Virus record (IMG/VR): IMGVR_UViG_3300046009_010860
Coordinates: 1 to 20,145 of that record
Direction: 5' to 3' (one strand)
Length of the DNA: 20,145 nt
From: a virus
Below, one piece after another: positions 12,193-20,145 of the stretch (position 1 is its first letter; every line of letters begins with the position of its first letter). The notes under the pieces are model-generated. The model was not told the DNA's origin. It did not search any database and saw nothing but the letters and a program-made list of their open reading frames with translations. The position numbers and the translations under genes are program-made.

Positions 12193-14421
12193 ATGGCTAC
12201 AGATACGTCAGTCCAACAACAGATTGTCCGGGAAGCCCCGGAGATCGAGGCTTATAAACTTGACCTGTTGAAGCAGGCACGAGATCTGGCCACGCAGCCG
12301 GGTTTCGCGCAGCAGATTCCGGGATATCAGGTTGCGGGCTTCTCTCCGGCGCAGCTTGCGGCAATGCAGGCCGCCGAACAGCAGGGCGTGGGCGCGTTCA
12401 CGCCGTACGTCACGGCGGCTAACCAGGCACTTGCTCGTGGCATGACGACGACGGGTGAAGCAGCCGACGTGTTGCGCGGCGCCGACACACGTGGCCAGTT
12501 CACCGATGCTCAGACGGCTATGCGTCAGGCGGGTGCTGCCGCTGCGGGCATGAGCGGTGGCATCAACCAGATCAATACGGGCCTTGGCTACATGGATCTC
12601 GCCGGCCAGCGTGCGCTGGCGGCGGATACGACCGGTCGCTTCGGCGCGGCGTATCAGGACATCGGCACCGGCATCAATGCGCTTGCCACTTCGCAGAACA
12701 TGGCGGCGCGTGCTTCGCAGGCGGACCTGACCCCTGCCACGGCCGCGATCGGCCAGGGCATGCGGGGTATCTCTGATGCGCAGCGCATGGCCGCTGGTGC
12801 AGCAGGCGCAGACTTCTCCGGCTCGCAGCAGCTCCTGCAACAGGCCGCGCAGCGTGGTGCGGCAGCCGTGCCGCAGATGGGCGGTGCGCAGCAGGCTATT
12901 CAGCAGGGCCTCGGAACGGGGCAAGAAGCCATCCAAATGGCGCGCGCGGCGGCTGCGGCTCCGGGCATGGCGCAGGGCGTCGGCGCTCTGTATGGCGGTG
13001 CGCAGCAAGCGGCTGCCGCTGCTCAACAGCCGGGATTCCAGACCGCACAGCAGGCCATTCAGCAGGGCATCGGTGCCATCGGTGGCGGTACGCAGGGCTA
13101 TGACCCGTCGCGTGCGCAGTCGTTCATGGATCCGTATCGTCAACAAGTCATCGACGAGACGATGCGGCAGATCAATCGCCAGGGCGAGATCGCGCAACAG
13201 GGTCTTTCGGCGCAGGCCGTACGAGCCGGCGCGTTCGGTGGCGAGCGCGAGGGCGTGCAGCGTGCCGAGATGCAGCGCGGCTTGATGGAGCAGAAGGCGA
13301 GCACGATCTCAAATCTTCTCTCGCAGGGCTACTCGCAGGCGCAGGCCCAATCGATGGCTGCGTTTGAGCAGCAACAGCAGCGTGCGCTGCAAGGTGCGCA
13401 GGCCACGGGCCAGCTCGGTGGTCAGGCGGCACAGGTCGCCGCACAGCAAGCGGGACTCGGTCAGGCTGCTGCGGGCATGCTTCAGCAGGCGGGACAAGGG
13501 CAAATTTCTGCCGCAGCGCAGCAGGCAGGGCTCGGTCAAACCGCGGCACAGCTTGCCGCGCAACAGGCGGGACTCGGCGTACAGGCCGGTAGCCAGTTAG
13601 GATCGCTCGAATCGCAGCGCGCGGCGGCTGAACAAGCCGCTGCGGGTCAGATCGCTAACATCGGTCAGACGATCGGCCAACAGGCGCAGCAGCAAGCACA
13701 GCTTGGGCAGTCGGCGGCCGGTCTTTACGGCAACCTCTCGCAGCAGCAGATCGCGGCCGGTCAAGGCCTTGGTCAGTTGGGCGTGGAGCAAGCACGTCTT
13801 GGCCAGTCCGCGGCCGGTCTCTATCAGCAGGCGGCACAGGGCTACGGCAACCTCGCTTCGCAGCAGGGCGCACTCGCCGGACAAGAGTCAAACATTCAGC
13901 AGAACATCTCCAACTTGCTCATGCAGCAGGGCGCGGGACGTACGTCTGCTGCGCAGGCGCTTGCCGGCATCTACGGCCAGCAGTCGGGGCAGCTCCAGAA
14001 CATCGCTCAGGGCATCGGATCGCTCGCCGGCCAGCAGTTTGGCATTGGCCAGCAGATGTCCCAGGGCCTTGGTCAGTTGGGCGGCCAGATGGGGCAGCAA
14101 GGCTTGCAGCAGCTTGGCGTGGGCCAGGCGGCGCAGGGCATGCAGCAGTCCGACATCAACTTCCTCTACAACGTCGGCCAGTCTCAACAGGCCTTCAACC
14201 AGCAGCAGCTCGATGCGCAGCGTGCGACGCAGATGCAGAAGCTTTACGCTCCGTATCAGCAGCTTGGGTTCCTTTCGGATATTTACCGCGGTGCGCCGTC
14301 CACGCAAATGGCGACGACTGCGGTCAGTCAACCTTCGGCAAGCCCGTTCCAGCAGGCAGCGGGCGTTGGACTTGCGGGCCTGACGGCCGCGGCAGGCGCA
14401 AAAACTGCCGGGCTTATTTAA
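12193..14421 (+). CDS. Gln/Ala/Gly-rich repetitive internal virion protein candidate (742 aa)
   Basis: A 742-residue protein very rich in Gln, Ala and Gly, and apparently without cysteine. Residues about 305-375 hold SFMDPYRQQVIDETMRQINR and QAVRAGAFGGEREGVQRAEM, a block I recognise from similar phage proteins next to ejection genes. Before and after it are degenerate helical repeats: AQQAGLG at residues 417, 442 and 456, LGQSAAGLY at 504 and 536, and AIQQG twice. The end includes QMQKLYAPYQQLGFLSDIYR. Long helical repeats suggest an elongated or coiled assembly, like T7-type inner core proteins. The ribosome site before ATG 12193 is poor (GAGCAGCAAC). The gap to the previous gene is 17 bases. 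Confidence 0.75.
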   Translation: MATDTSVQQQIVREAPEIEAYKLDLLKQARDLATQPGFAQQIPGYQVAGFSPAQLAAMQAAEQQGVGAFTPYVTAANQALARGMTTTGEAADVLRGADTRGQFTDAQTAMRQAGAAAAGMSGGINQINTGLGYMDLAGQRALAADTTGRFGAAYQDIGTGINALATSQNMAARASQADLTPATAAIGQGMRGISDAQRMAAGAAGADFSGSQQLLQQAAQRGAAAVPQMGGAQQAIQQGLGTGQEAIQMARAAAAAPGMAQGVGALYGGAQQAAAAAQQPGFQTAQQAIQQGIGAIGGGTQGYDPSRAQSFMDPYRQQVIDETMRQINRQGEIAQQGLSAQAVRAGAFGGEREGVQRAEMQRGLMEQKASTISNLLSQGYSQAQAQSMAAFEQQQQRALQGAQATGQLGGQAAQVAAQQAGLGQAAAGMLQQAGQGQISAAAQQAGLGQTAAQLAAQQAGLGVQAGSQLGSLESQRAAAEQAAAGQIANIGQTIGQQAQQQAQLGQSAAGLYGNLSQQQIAAGQGLGQLGVEQARLGQSAAGLYQQAAQGYGNLASQQGALAGQESNIQQNISNLLMQQGAGRTSAAQALAGIYGQQSGQLQNIAQGIGSLAGQQFGIGQQMSQGLGQLGGQMGQQGLQQLGVGQAAQGMQQSDINFLYNVGQSQQAFNQQQLDAQRATQMQKLYAPYQQLGFLSDIYRGAPSTQMATTAVSQPSASPFQQAAGVGLAGLTAAAGAKTAGLI
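13441..13830 (+). repeat. In-frame degenerate repeats coding AQQAGLG and LGQSAAGLY
   Basis: AQQAGLG is encoded at 13441, 13516 and 13558. LGQSAAGLY is encoded at 13702 and 13798, 96 bases apart. A further exact 19-base match, ggccttggtcagttgggcg, lies at 13765 and 14065. The codons differ between copies, so the protein pattern rather than the DNA seems to be kept. Copy number may vary between relatives. Confidence 0.7.
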
Positions 14422-14430
14422 GGGGTCGGT

Positions 14431-16515
14431 ATGAAAGACAAGATGATGAACGACATCGAAAACGTCGGAATCATGCAAGGATTCCTCGACGAGGCTGCGG
14501 AAAAAGAGGACGAGCTCGAGGAGGAGGAAGGCTCCGAAGAGGCGTCCGCTGCACGCGTGCTTAACCGCCGCCCGGACTCGCCCGAAATCCTCATGAACAA
14601 CCTTCGCGGCGACATGCGCTCGGTCGATGCACGTCGCGAAGAGCTTGCCGATCTTGTTGGCTACGATGCGGCGGTCGAAACGCCCGAATCAGTGCTGGCA
14701 ATGCTTCAGCCTGTACTCGCCCAGCAGGGTGGAATCGGCGCGTTGCCACAATCAGGGCCCATGGCCCAAGGACCACAGCCTCCGATGCCGCCGCCCCCGG
14801 GTGGAGAAATGGGTGCTCCGCCCGCAGGGGCTCCTCCGCTTCCTCCTGGAGGGCCTCAACCACCTCCTGGTGGTGACATGGCCGCGCTTTTAGCTTCAGC
14901 CGGCCCTCCGCCTGGGGGCGGCATGGCACCGGGCGGTCCGCCGCCGGGCGCCGGCCCGATGATCGGGCCTGATGGACAGCCTATCCCGCCGGAAGGCATG
15001 CCGCCGATTCAGATGTATCGCGGAGGCGAGGTCAAACATTTTTTTAATGGGTCGCCCGATCCCGACGAAGAGGACGAGGAGACCCAAAAAAATGACCTTA
15101 TGAACTCGCCTTACTCTGCCGAGCAGGTTGCCAACGCAAGAAGGCGGCTCATGAGTTTGGTCGAGCAGCAGGCGTTGCCTGAGCCCGATCTTGAGAAGCT
15201 CGCGCTTCAACGAGAGAAGCTTTACACAAAACTTTTGGGCGATGACCGAGAGTCTCAGAAGGCACAGCTTCTGTTCTCGATCGCTCAGAAAGGACTTCAG
15301 TTTGCGGGTAACGTCGATGCGCAGGGTCGTCCGTTGCGGGGCTCTCCCGTGAGCCGATTTGCGGCCGTGGCTGCTGACCTGCCCGCGGAAATCAACCGAT
15401 TCATCTCTGATGCCGACAAGCGTCGCAATGCGATCCGTCTTGCTGCGCTTGAGGGGGCGGAGAAGGAAGCAGGAAACATCCGCGAGCAGAACGTCAAGCT
15501 TATTGAAGCGCAGCGTCGTGCGGACAGCGCCCTCGTACGTCGAGGAACGGGGGAGAGCTATCCGGCCAGCAAGTGGTTTATGCGCACGGTCTACACGCCG
15601 GGCCTTCTCAATGCGTGGTCTGACGGCGTGTTGTCGAGTGACGATGACACTAGGGTTGAGCAGGCCGTAAACAGCCTTATTGCTGACTCAAAAGAGCGCA
15701 TTACCTACGAACCCTACAAAGACAGCATGAACATTGATCGGGTGCGGACGGTAAAGATTCCGGGCTATGAACTGCCTCGTGCCGTTCAAGAAGCCATTGC
15801 TAAGCGAAAGACGTTGCTGAATAGCGGTTGGCAGCCGATGGACATCAGCCCGACGTCTGGCGCGTTGATTGGCGATGATGCTGCATCACTTCCGACAGAT
15901 GAAGCTACGTTGGAAGCTGGGTCTGCTCCGGTAGAGGCTCCGGCGGCTCCGGCGGGTGCTTCGGCCACAGGCACGGCGCCTGTTTCGGCTCCCCCGCTCA
16001 AGACGCTTTGGGAACGCGCACCTAACCTGACAGACATTGATGTCGTAGAGGGCGTGGTTGCACAAAACGTACCCGGTTTTGGCACCATGAACTCAGCGGC
16101 GCAGGTCGATCAGCGCTTCTTTACGCAACAAGTCAATAACCTGGTTGCTGCTTTGCAGCAAAGCCCGCGCTATGCCGAAGGCGAACGAGAAGATATTAAG
16201 AAAGAGCTCAAGCTCAATCTTTCCCCGCTTCGCGATACGGACGCGATCCGTAATAACTTCGTAGGCGTCTACCAGGTGCTACGGCAAGAGTTGGATGATG
16301 CTCGTAGGGATGAAGCGGATACCTCACTATCGGGGGATTTCAGGAAGCAGCGGCAGATGAATGCCCGTATGATTGACGACTTCTTGAAGGTTTTGATGCC
16401 GCCTCCGATCTACAGCATTGATGACTATAAGAAGCTCCCCGTCGGTTCCAGTTTCTTGCGGCGAGAAGATGGAAAATGGAAAATGGGTGTAAAAGAATCT
16501 CCCTCTGGTGAGTGA
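14431..16515 (+). CDS. Large virion-associated protein with Pro/Gly linker and acidic N-terminus (694 aa)
   Basis: ATG 14431 follows AAGGGG (14420-14425) by five bases. Residues about 20-42 are strongly acidic (EKEDELEEEEGSEEAS). Residues 45-95 include NRRPDSPEILMNNLRGDMRS and TPESVLAMLQPVL. A Pro/Gly/Met-rich linker spans about 103-193. MYRGGEVKHFFNG (from 195) is followed by a second acidic patch, then a helical region (220-500) with SLVEQQALPEPDLEKLALQR. Another Pro/Ala linker comes near 498-525, and a C-terminal domain ends with FLKVLMPPPIYSIDDYKKLP. It is one of four large proteins in a row; an internal virion or ejection role is inferred from company and composition. No catalytic motif is seen. 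Confidence 0.7.
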   Translation: MKDKMMNDIENVGIMQGFLDEAAEKEDELEEEEGSEEASAARVLNRRPDSPEILMNNLRGDMRSVDARREELADLVGYDAAVETPESVLAMLQPVLAQQGGIGALPQSGPMAQGPQPPMPPPPGGEMGAPPAGAPPLPPGGPQPPPGGDMAALLASAGPPPGGGMAPGGPPPGAGPMIGPDGQPIPPEGMPPIQMYRGGEVKHFFNGSPDPDEEDEETQKNDLMNSPYSAEQVANARRRLMSLVEQQALPEPDLEKLALQREKLYTKLLGDDRESQKAQLLFSIAQKGLQFAGNVDAQGRPLRGSPVSRFAAVAADLPAEINRFISDADKRRNAIRLAALEGAEKEAGNIREQNVKLIEAQRRADSALVRRGTGESYPASKWFMRTVYTPGLLNAWSDGVLSSDDDTRVEQAVNSLIADSKERITYEPYKDSMNIDRVRTVKIPGYELPRAVQEAIAKRKTLLNSGWQPMDISPTSGALIGDDAASLPTDEATLEAGSAPVEAPAAPAGASATGTAPVSAPPLKTLWERAPNLTDIDVVEGVVAQNVPGFGTMNSAAQVDQRFFTQQVNNLVAALQQSPRYAEGEREDIKKELKLNLSPLRDTDAIRNNFVGVYQVLRQELDDARRDEADTSLSGDFRKQRQMNARMIDDFLKVLMPPPIYSIDDYKKLPVGSSFLRREDGKWKMGVKESPSGE

Positions 16516-16530
16516 CTTAGGAATTAACTG

Positions 16531-19500
16531 ATGGAAAACGAAGACGATAAGATAATGTCTGAAGAAGACGCCCTTAATCAGTATCTTGCCGAACAAGCAC
16601 TCGTCAGCCGTACTCCATCAAACGAGGCTGAGTCTGAAGAGGACGCTCTTAATCGATACCTTGCTGAACAAAAGACGTCAAGAGACGTTACAGAGTCTTC
16701 TGTCCGTGACATTCCTGCCGCAGAGCAGGCAAAGCTGGTCGCTTCTGGTGCTGTCGCCCAAGGAACGCCTCTGGCTGCGGGGCTTCAGGGGTTCAGAATG
16801 GGGTTTGCGGGCGGCGCTCCCCTGGCCGCGGCGGCAGCGCCTGTATTAGGCCCCGCTGCTTCTGCAATTCCGTTTGTCACGGGCGCAGGCGCGGCAGTTG
16901 CCGGCTATTACGGCACCAAGGCGCTTGCCAATTCGTTGATCGACGAGCCAGAGCCCACTGACATCGCAGCGCATGCGCTGTATGAGTCGGGCGGAACGCT
17001 TGGCGAGGCGATCGCTTTTGCGCCGTTGGCGTTTTATATCCCCGCCACGCTTGCTCCCACCTTTGGCCGTCTTGGCCAGTATGCGGTTCGCGTAGGGGAA
17101 GGCGCACGCAAGTACAAGAAGTCCTATCTGTTTGGTGAAACCAGTAGCGGTGGCATGTCCTCGCTCGGCACTTATCGTGCAGAGACGCAGTATCCAGGTG
17201 AAGCCGGTAAGCGCTTCATGTACGAAGTCGGATTTGGCCTTTTGGATCCGACAAAACTCGTCCCGTTGGTTACCTCCAAGGGGGTTGACGTCCTAAAGAC
17301 AGCGATCTCTTTGCGTAACCGAGAAGGGCGAGAAGCCTTCAAACAGTCGCGATCCATCGCGAGCCAGGACAAGGCCGCTACGCGTCTGATCGAGATCTTT
17401 GAACAGTACGGCGAGGATGTCCCTGCGCTGATCAAGGCCCTGGAAGAGCCACTTCCTGGCGCGCCGACGGTGTCCTATCCGCCAGCGGGTGGTTTGGCGG
17501 CGGTAACGGGCCCCACGGCTGCGCAAAAGACCGGATCGCTGACCGTTACGCAGCTCGAGGCGGCGCTCTCGTCGCTGAATCCGAAGTTCGCAGCGGACGT
17601 CAACGAGCAGGGACGGCAGTCACTGTTGGCGTACTCGCTTGTCCTGAACAAACTGACCGATATCGGTAGTCCTGATGCGTTGAAGGCCGCGGCGCTGATG
17701 CGTCAAAGCTTCTTTAATAGTGCGCTTGACGCGCGTCTTAACACGGCCGTTCGACGCGGCTGGGAGACCGTGCAGCGCACATTCAAGGGCGTGGAAGACA
17801 GCCCTGCTGTCCGCGCCGAAGTCGGACAGATCATCCGTAACGAAGTGGAACTCGCGCTGAAGAATGCGAGAACCGCGGAAAAGATTCTTTGGACCAACGC
17901 TCAGAAGGAAGCACTGACGCCGAAGGGCAAGGTGCAGCGCGGCGCTCGAGCCTTCGAGGTTCCCAACACGCTGCTGCCTGGAAACATGATTCAGGCGTAC
18001 CTGAAGCGCGTTTCCGAGATCGCCCCGGAGTTTAGAAACGAACTCGTTCCTGCTCCGATTCAGAACTTCATGAAGAGCCTTGGTGTCACCCCCGAGGTCA
18101 TTGATCGTTATAGAAAGGGCATGGAGAAGGGCGCGTTCGTAATCAAGAGCCGAGTAGACAAGCGCTACCAGCCTGATGCCGAGGTGCTCAACGATCGACC
18201 GGTCCTCGATCTCATCGAACTGCGTTCGACCTTTCTTGATCTCGTCAGGAATTCGGCCGCCAAGGGCGATCCGTCCCATGCCAGTTTCTATACGGACATG
18301 CAGCGGGCGCTGCTCAAGGATCTATCGACGCTTCCTGGGCAGGCGTACGACGTTGCGCGTAGCTTCTCGCGCGATCTGAACGACAAGTTCACTCGCACCT
18401 TTGCCAACGACCTGTTAGAGAAGACAGGCACTGGCGCGGATGCCATCCCCCCGGAAATGCTGGTCACCAACGCGTTTGGTTCCGGCACCGATCGCGTCGC
18501 ATTGAGAATGCGGCAGATTGAAGGTGCGGTTGGCTTCATGAAGGACCGTCTCAGCCAGGAAGTGCTGGACGGTGTGACCGATCCTGAAGTGCAGAAGAAG
18601 TTAAAGGACTTTGCGACGGTTTCTACCGATGGCGTCGTTTCAGTACAGGATGCTCAGTCGCGAGTCCTGCGACTCTTGGCCTCGAAGGCGCTGTATCAGG
18701 ATCCGAAGGAACTGGGCCGTGTGCGGGTCAATCGCACTCAATTGGACAAGTTCATCAAGGAAAACAAGCCGCTCCTCGATGAGATGGGGCTGACTCAAGA
18801 CTTGATGGACGCGAGCACAGCGGAAAACCTGCTTGCTTCGGCGATCAAGACGAACAGTGCGCTGAACACGAAAATCCGCAACCAGATGGCCTTCTCCAAG
18901 GTTCTGGATTCAAGCCCCACGATCGCGGTAGGCAACGCGCTTTCGCAGACCACAAAGGATCCTGCGCGCGCCATCCGTCAGCTCGTCCTGCTTGCTAAAA
19001 AGGGCGGCCCCGAGGCGATCGAGGGGCTCAAGAGCTCGATCTACGACTACATTGCCACCAAGGCATCTGATTCCACGGCAAAGATTGACCCGCAGAAGTA
19101 CTACGATGCGTTCTTCAAAGGCCGATACAAGGATCAGGTTCCGCTCGTCAATATCCTGAAGGGCATGGGCGTCATGTCCCCCGAAGAGGTCAACAACCTC
19201 CGGGCGGCGACGAACCAGATGTTCAAGATCGAAGACGTCCTCACGAATCGTCGCATGCTCGAGGACGTGATCCAGGGCGCCGACATCATGGGCGAACTCG
19301 TGATGCGCGTTGTGGGTTCCAAGATCGGTACGGCGGCAACGTCGGGCGGCCCTGGCTCACTCATCGCGGCTTCAGCCGGTTCCAAGGCCATCCGTCAGAT
19401 CTTTGATCAGATGCCGACGCTGGCTGCCCGCAACCTCATGGAAGAGGGGCTGCGTAACCCGCAGCTCATGGCGCAGCTCCTGCGTCGCGGCAAGTCGCAG

Positions 19501-19905
19501 CGCGAGAAGTTGATTTACGCCCGACGCCTACATTCGTACCTGATGGCCGCCGGCTACAACTATCTTCCCTCGACGTTCCCAACGGACGCGCAGTTGCAGG
19601 CTGAAGAGGAGGCCGAGCGCAAGGCAACACGGGAGGCTTACAAAAACCTCCGCGACATGCCGCCGCCCAACCCCGCGTTCTCTACTCCGAACTCCAGCCA
19701 GGAGCGTTTGCGCCGGGCGTTCCCGCCAGCTCCGCCTGCTCGAGGCATGCCGGGGATGGGAGGCGGTGGTGGTGGTCAACCGCCGGGAGGCGGCGGAGCT
19801 CCGCCGACGTCACAGAGTCGGATGATGCTCCAGCAGCTCTTCCCGAACGATGCGATTACAGGGGCGGCTGCGGCTCAGGGCGCGGCTCCGCCGATGCCTG
19901 GCTAA
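16531..19905 (+). CDS. Largest internal virion/ejection protein candidate (1124 aa)
   Basis: ATG 16531 lies seven bases after AGGAA (16519-16523). The N-terminus repeats a 13-residue motif, SEEDALNQYLAEQ at 10-22 and SEEDALNRYLAEQ at 35-47. Residues about 75-135 are Ala/Gly-rich and hydrophobic, enough for membrane insertion. The long middle is helical and charged, with no lysozyme, protease or polymerase motif that I can see. The region 930-1030 (RVVGSKIGTAATSGG, then MEEGLRNPQLMAQLL) looks conserved in style. The C-terminus is a Gly/Pro linker between two SQ-x-R...FP motifs (1056-1065 and 1094-1105). Its size and place last in the cluster resemble the largest ejection protein of podoviruses (compare T7 gp16), but there is no sequence proof. 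Confidence 0.72.
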   Translation: MENEDDKIMSEEDALNQYLAEQALVSRTPSNEAESEEDALNRYLAEQKTSRDVTESSVRDIPAAEQAKLVASGAVAQGTPLAAGLQGFRMGFAGGAPLAAAAAPVLGPAASAIPFVTGAGAAVAGYYGTKALANSLIDEPEPTDIAAHALYESGGTLGEAIAFAPLAFYIPATLAPTFGRLGQYAVRVGEGARKYKKSYLFGETSSGGMSSLGTYRAETQYPGEAGKRFMYEVGFGLLDPTKLVPLVTSKGVDVLKTAISLRNREGREAFKQSRSIASQDKAATRLIEIFEQYGEDVPALIKALEEPLPGAPTVSYPPAGGLAAVTGPTAAQKTGSLTVTQLEAALSSLNPKFAADVNEQGRQSLLAYSLVLNKLTDIGSPDALKAAALMRQSFFNSALDARLNTAVRRGWETVQRTFKGVEDSPAVRAEVGQIIRNEVELALKNARTAEKILWTNAQKEALTPKGKVQRGARAFEVPNTLLPGNMIQAYLKRVSEIAPEFRNELVPAPIQNFMKSLGVTPEVIDRYRKGMEKGAFVIKSRVDKRYQPDAEVLNDRPVLDLIELRSTFLDLVRNSAAKGDPSHASFYTDMQRALLKDLSTLPGQAYDVARSFSRDLNDKFTRTFANDLLEKTGTGADAIPPEMLVTNAFGSGTDRVALRMRQIEGAVGFMKDRLSQEVLDGVTDPEVQKKLKDFATVSTDGVVSVQDAQSRVLRLLASKALYQDPKELGRVRVNRTQLDKFIKENKPLLDEMGLTQDLMDASTAENLLASAIKTNSALNTKIRNQMAFSKVLDSSPTIAVGNALSQTTKDPARAIRQLVLLAKKGGPEAIEGLKSSIYDYIATKASDSTAKIDPQKYYDAFFKGRYKDQVPLVNILKGMGVMSPEEVNNLRAATNQMFKIEDVLTNRRMLEDVIQGADIMGELVMRVVGSKIGTAATSGGPGSLIAASAGSKAIRQIFDQMPTLAARNLMEEGLRNPQLMAQLLRRGKSQREKLIYARRLHSYLMAAGYNYLPSTFPTDAQLQAEEEAERKATREAYKNLRDMPPPNPAFSTPNSSQERLRRAFPPAPPARGMPGMGGGGGGQPPGGGGAPPTSQSRMMLQQLFPNDAITGAAAAQGAAPPMPG

Positions 19906-20145
19906 GGAACCGCTCGACGCGTTCCATCCACTCGGCCTTGTAGCGATCGAACTCGGCGCCCGTCGTGCTGAATTCCTGCGTGCCGCCTGATTGCAGCGCA
20001 ATCAACACGTAGCCGTGTTTGATTGTGGTGCCATGCACCACATCGTGCGCCATCGCGTACGCCGCAAGCTGATGGAAGTAGTCTTGAATCCACTCGTGCT
20101 TCTTCGGCTTTAACGACTGCTTGAAGTCGACGATCGCAGGGTTTC
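19856..20145 (-). CDS. PD-(D/E)XK nuclease, C-terminal part (partial; RecB/Cas4/MGME1-like exonuclease)
   Basis: The - strand frame is open from the window end to a stop at 19856-19858, giving the last 95 complete codons. The visible part begins NPAIVDFKQSLKPKKHEW, holding the D-x-K metal/catalytic motif (Asp-Phe-Lys), and continues QDYFHQLAAYAMAHD, the Q-x-x-x-Y motif of RecB-like nucleases. A beta region (GYVLIAL), a final helix (RYKAEWMERVERFL) and a Pro-rich tail follow. Phage members act as 5'-3' exonucleases in recombination or DNA degradation. The earlier acidic motif lies outside the window. Its last 50 bases overlap the end of the 1124-aa gene tail to tail. A Met codon exists at 20053, but starting there would cut off the active site. 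Confidence 0.87.
   Translation of the reverse strand, partial: NPAIVDFKQSLKPKKHEWIQDYFHQLAAYAMAHDVVHGTTIKHGYVLIALQSGGTQEFSTTGAEFDRYKAEWMERVERFLSQASAEPRPEPQPPL

Noticed and set aside
12208-13197. A 329-codon open frame on the - strand
   Set aside because: It is opposite the Gln/Ala-rich gene; long antisense frames are expected when GC-rich repetitive codons are read backwards.
14790-14960. Dense CCG/GGC repeats as a regulatory element
   Set aside because: They encode a Pro/Gly/Met linker in a long intact gene; low-complexity coding explains them.

Overview
The window is a tightly packed piece of a dsDNA tailed bacteriophage (Caudoviricetes) or prophage genome. Twenty CDSs read on the + strand, one on the - strand. 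Many stop/start pairs overlap by 1-11 bases, and I see no rRNA, tRNA, IS element or CRISPR array. Virion proteins without a tape-measure gene, together with a run of very large Ala/Gly/Gln-rich proteins resembling internal ejection proteins, suggest a short-tailed (podovirus-like) virion. This is inference: no capsid, portal, terminase or polymerase gene lies in the window. The host cannot be named. Most of the sequence is visibly GC-rich, and several proteins resemble, from memory, families common in aquatic and metagenomic phages.

Layout. (1) 1-2520: the end of a Trp-repeat protein, then a 783-aa tail fibre/spike with a conserved N-terminus, GNVGIGT-type repeats and a C-terminal Peptidase_S74 chaperone. 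(2) 2517-4971: small genes ending in a lysis cassette: a small membrane protein, a 49-aa protein that is easy to miss, a small beta-rich protein, three further small membrane proteins, a GTA-holin-like protein and an M15-type endolysin. (3) 4968-6052: four small proteins: a zinc ribbon, two very basic ones and a cysteine-rich one with a HiPIP-like C-terminal half. (4) 6062-9656: three virion proteins: a 617-aa gp10/propeller-like protein, a 469-aa protein with an 'FGRQRVSEPYTLFD' core, and a 108-aa beta protein. (5) 9657-9763: the only sizeable gap, with a candidate promoter and a foldable leader. (6) 9764-19905: four large probable internal virion/ejection proteins (803, 742, 694 and 1124 aa). 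(7) 19856-20145: on the - strand, the C-terminal end of a PD-(D/E)XK nuclease, marking the edge of a replication/recombination module that converges on the late operon.

How the genes may work together. The fibre and smaller virion proteins would build the adsorption apparatus. The four large proteins would be packaged and ejected, and their cationic or hydrophobic segments fit membrane crossing. Holin-like proteins plus the M15 peptidase would lyse the host. The observations most worth a second look are the crowded membrane-protein set around the endolysin, the cationic amphipathic segment in the 803-aa protein, the exact in-frame 33-bp repeats in the fibre, the HiPIP-like phage protein, and the structured leader before the ejection genes.
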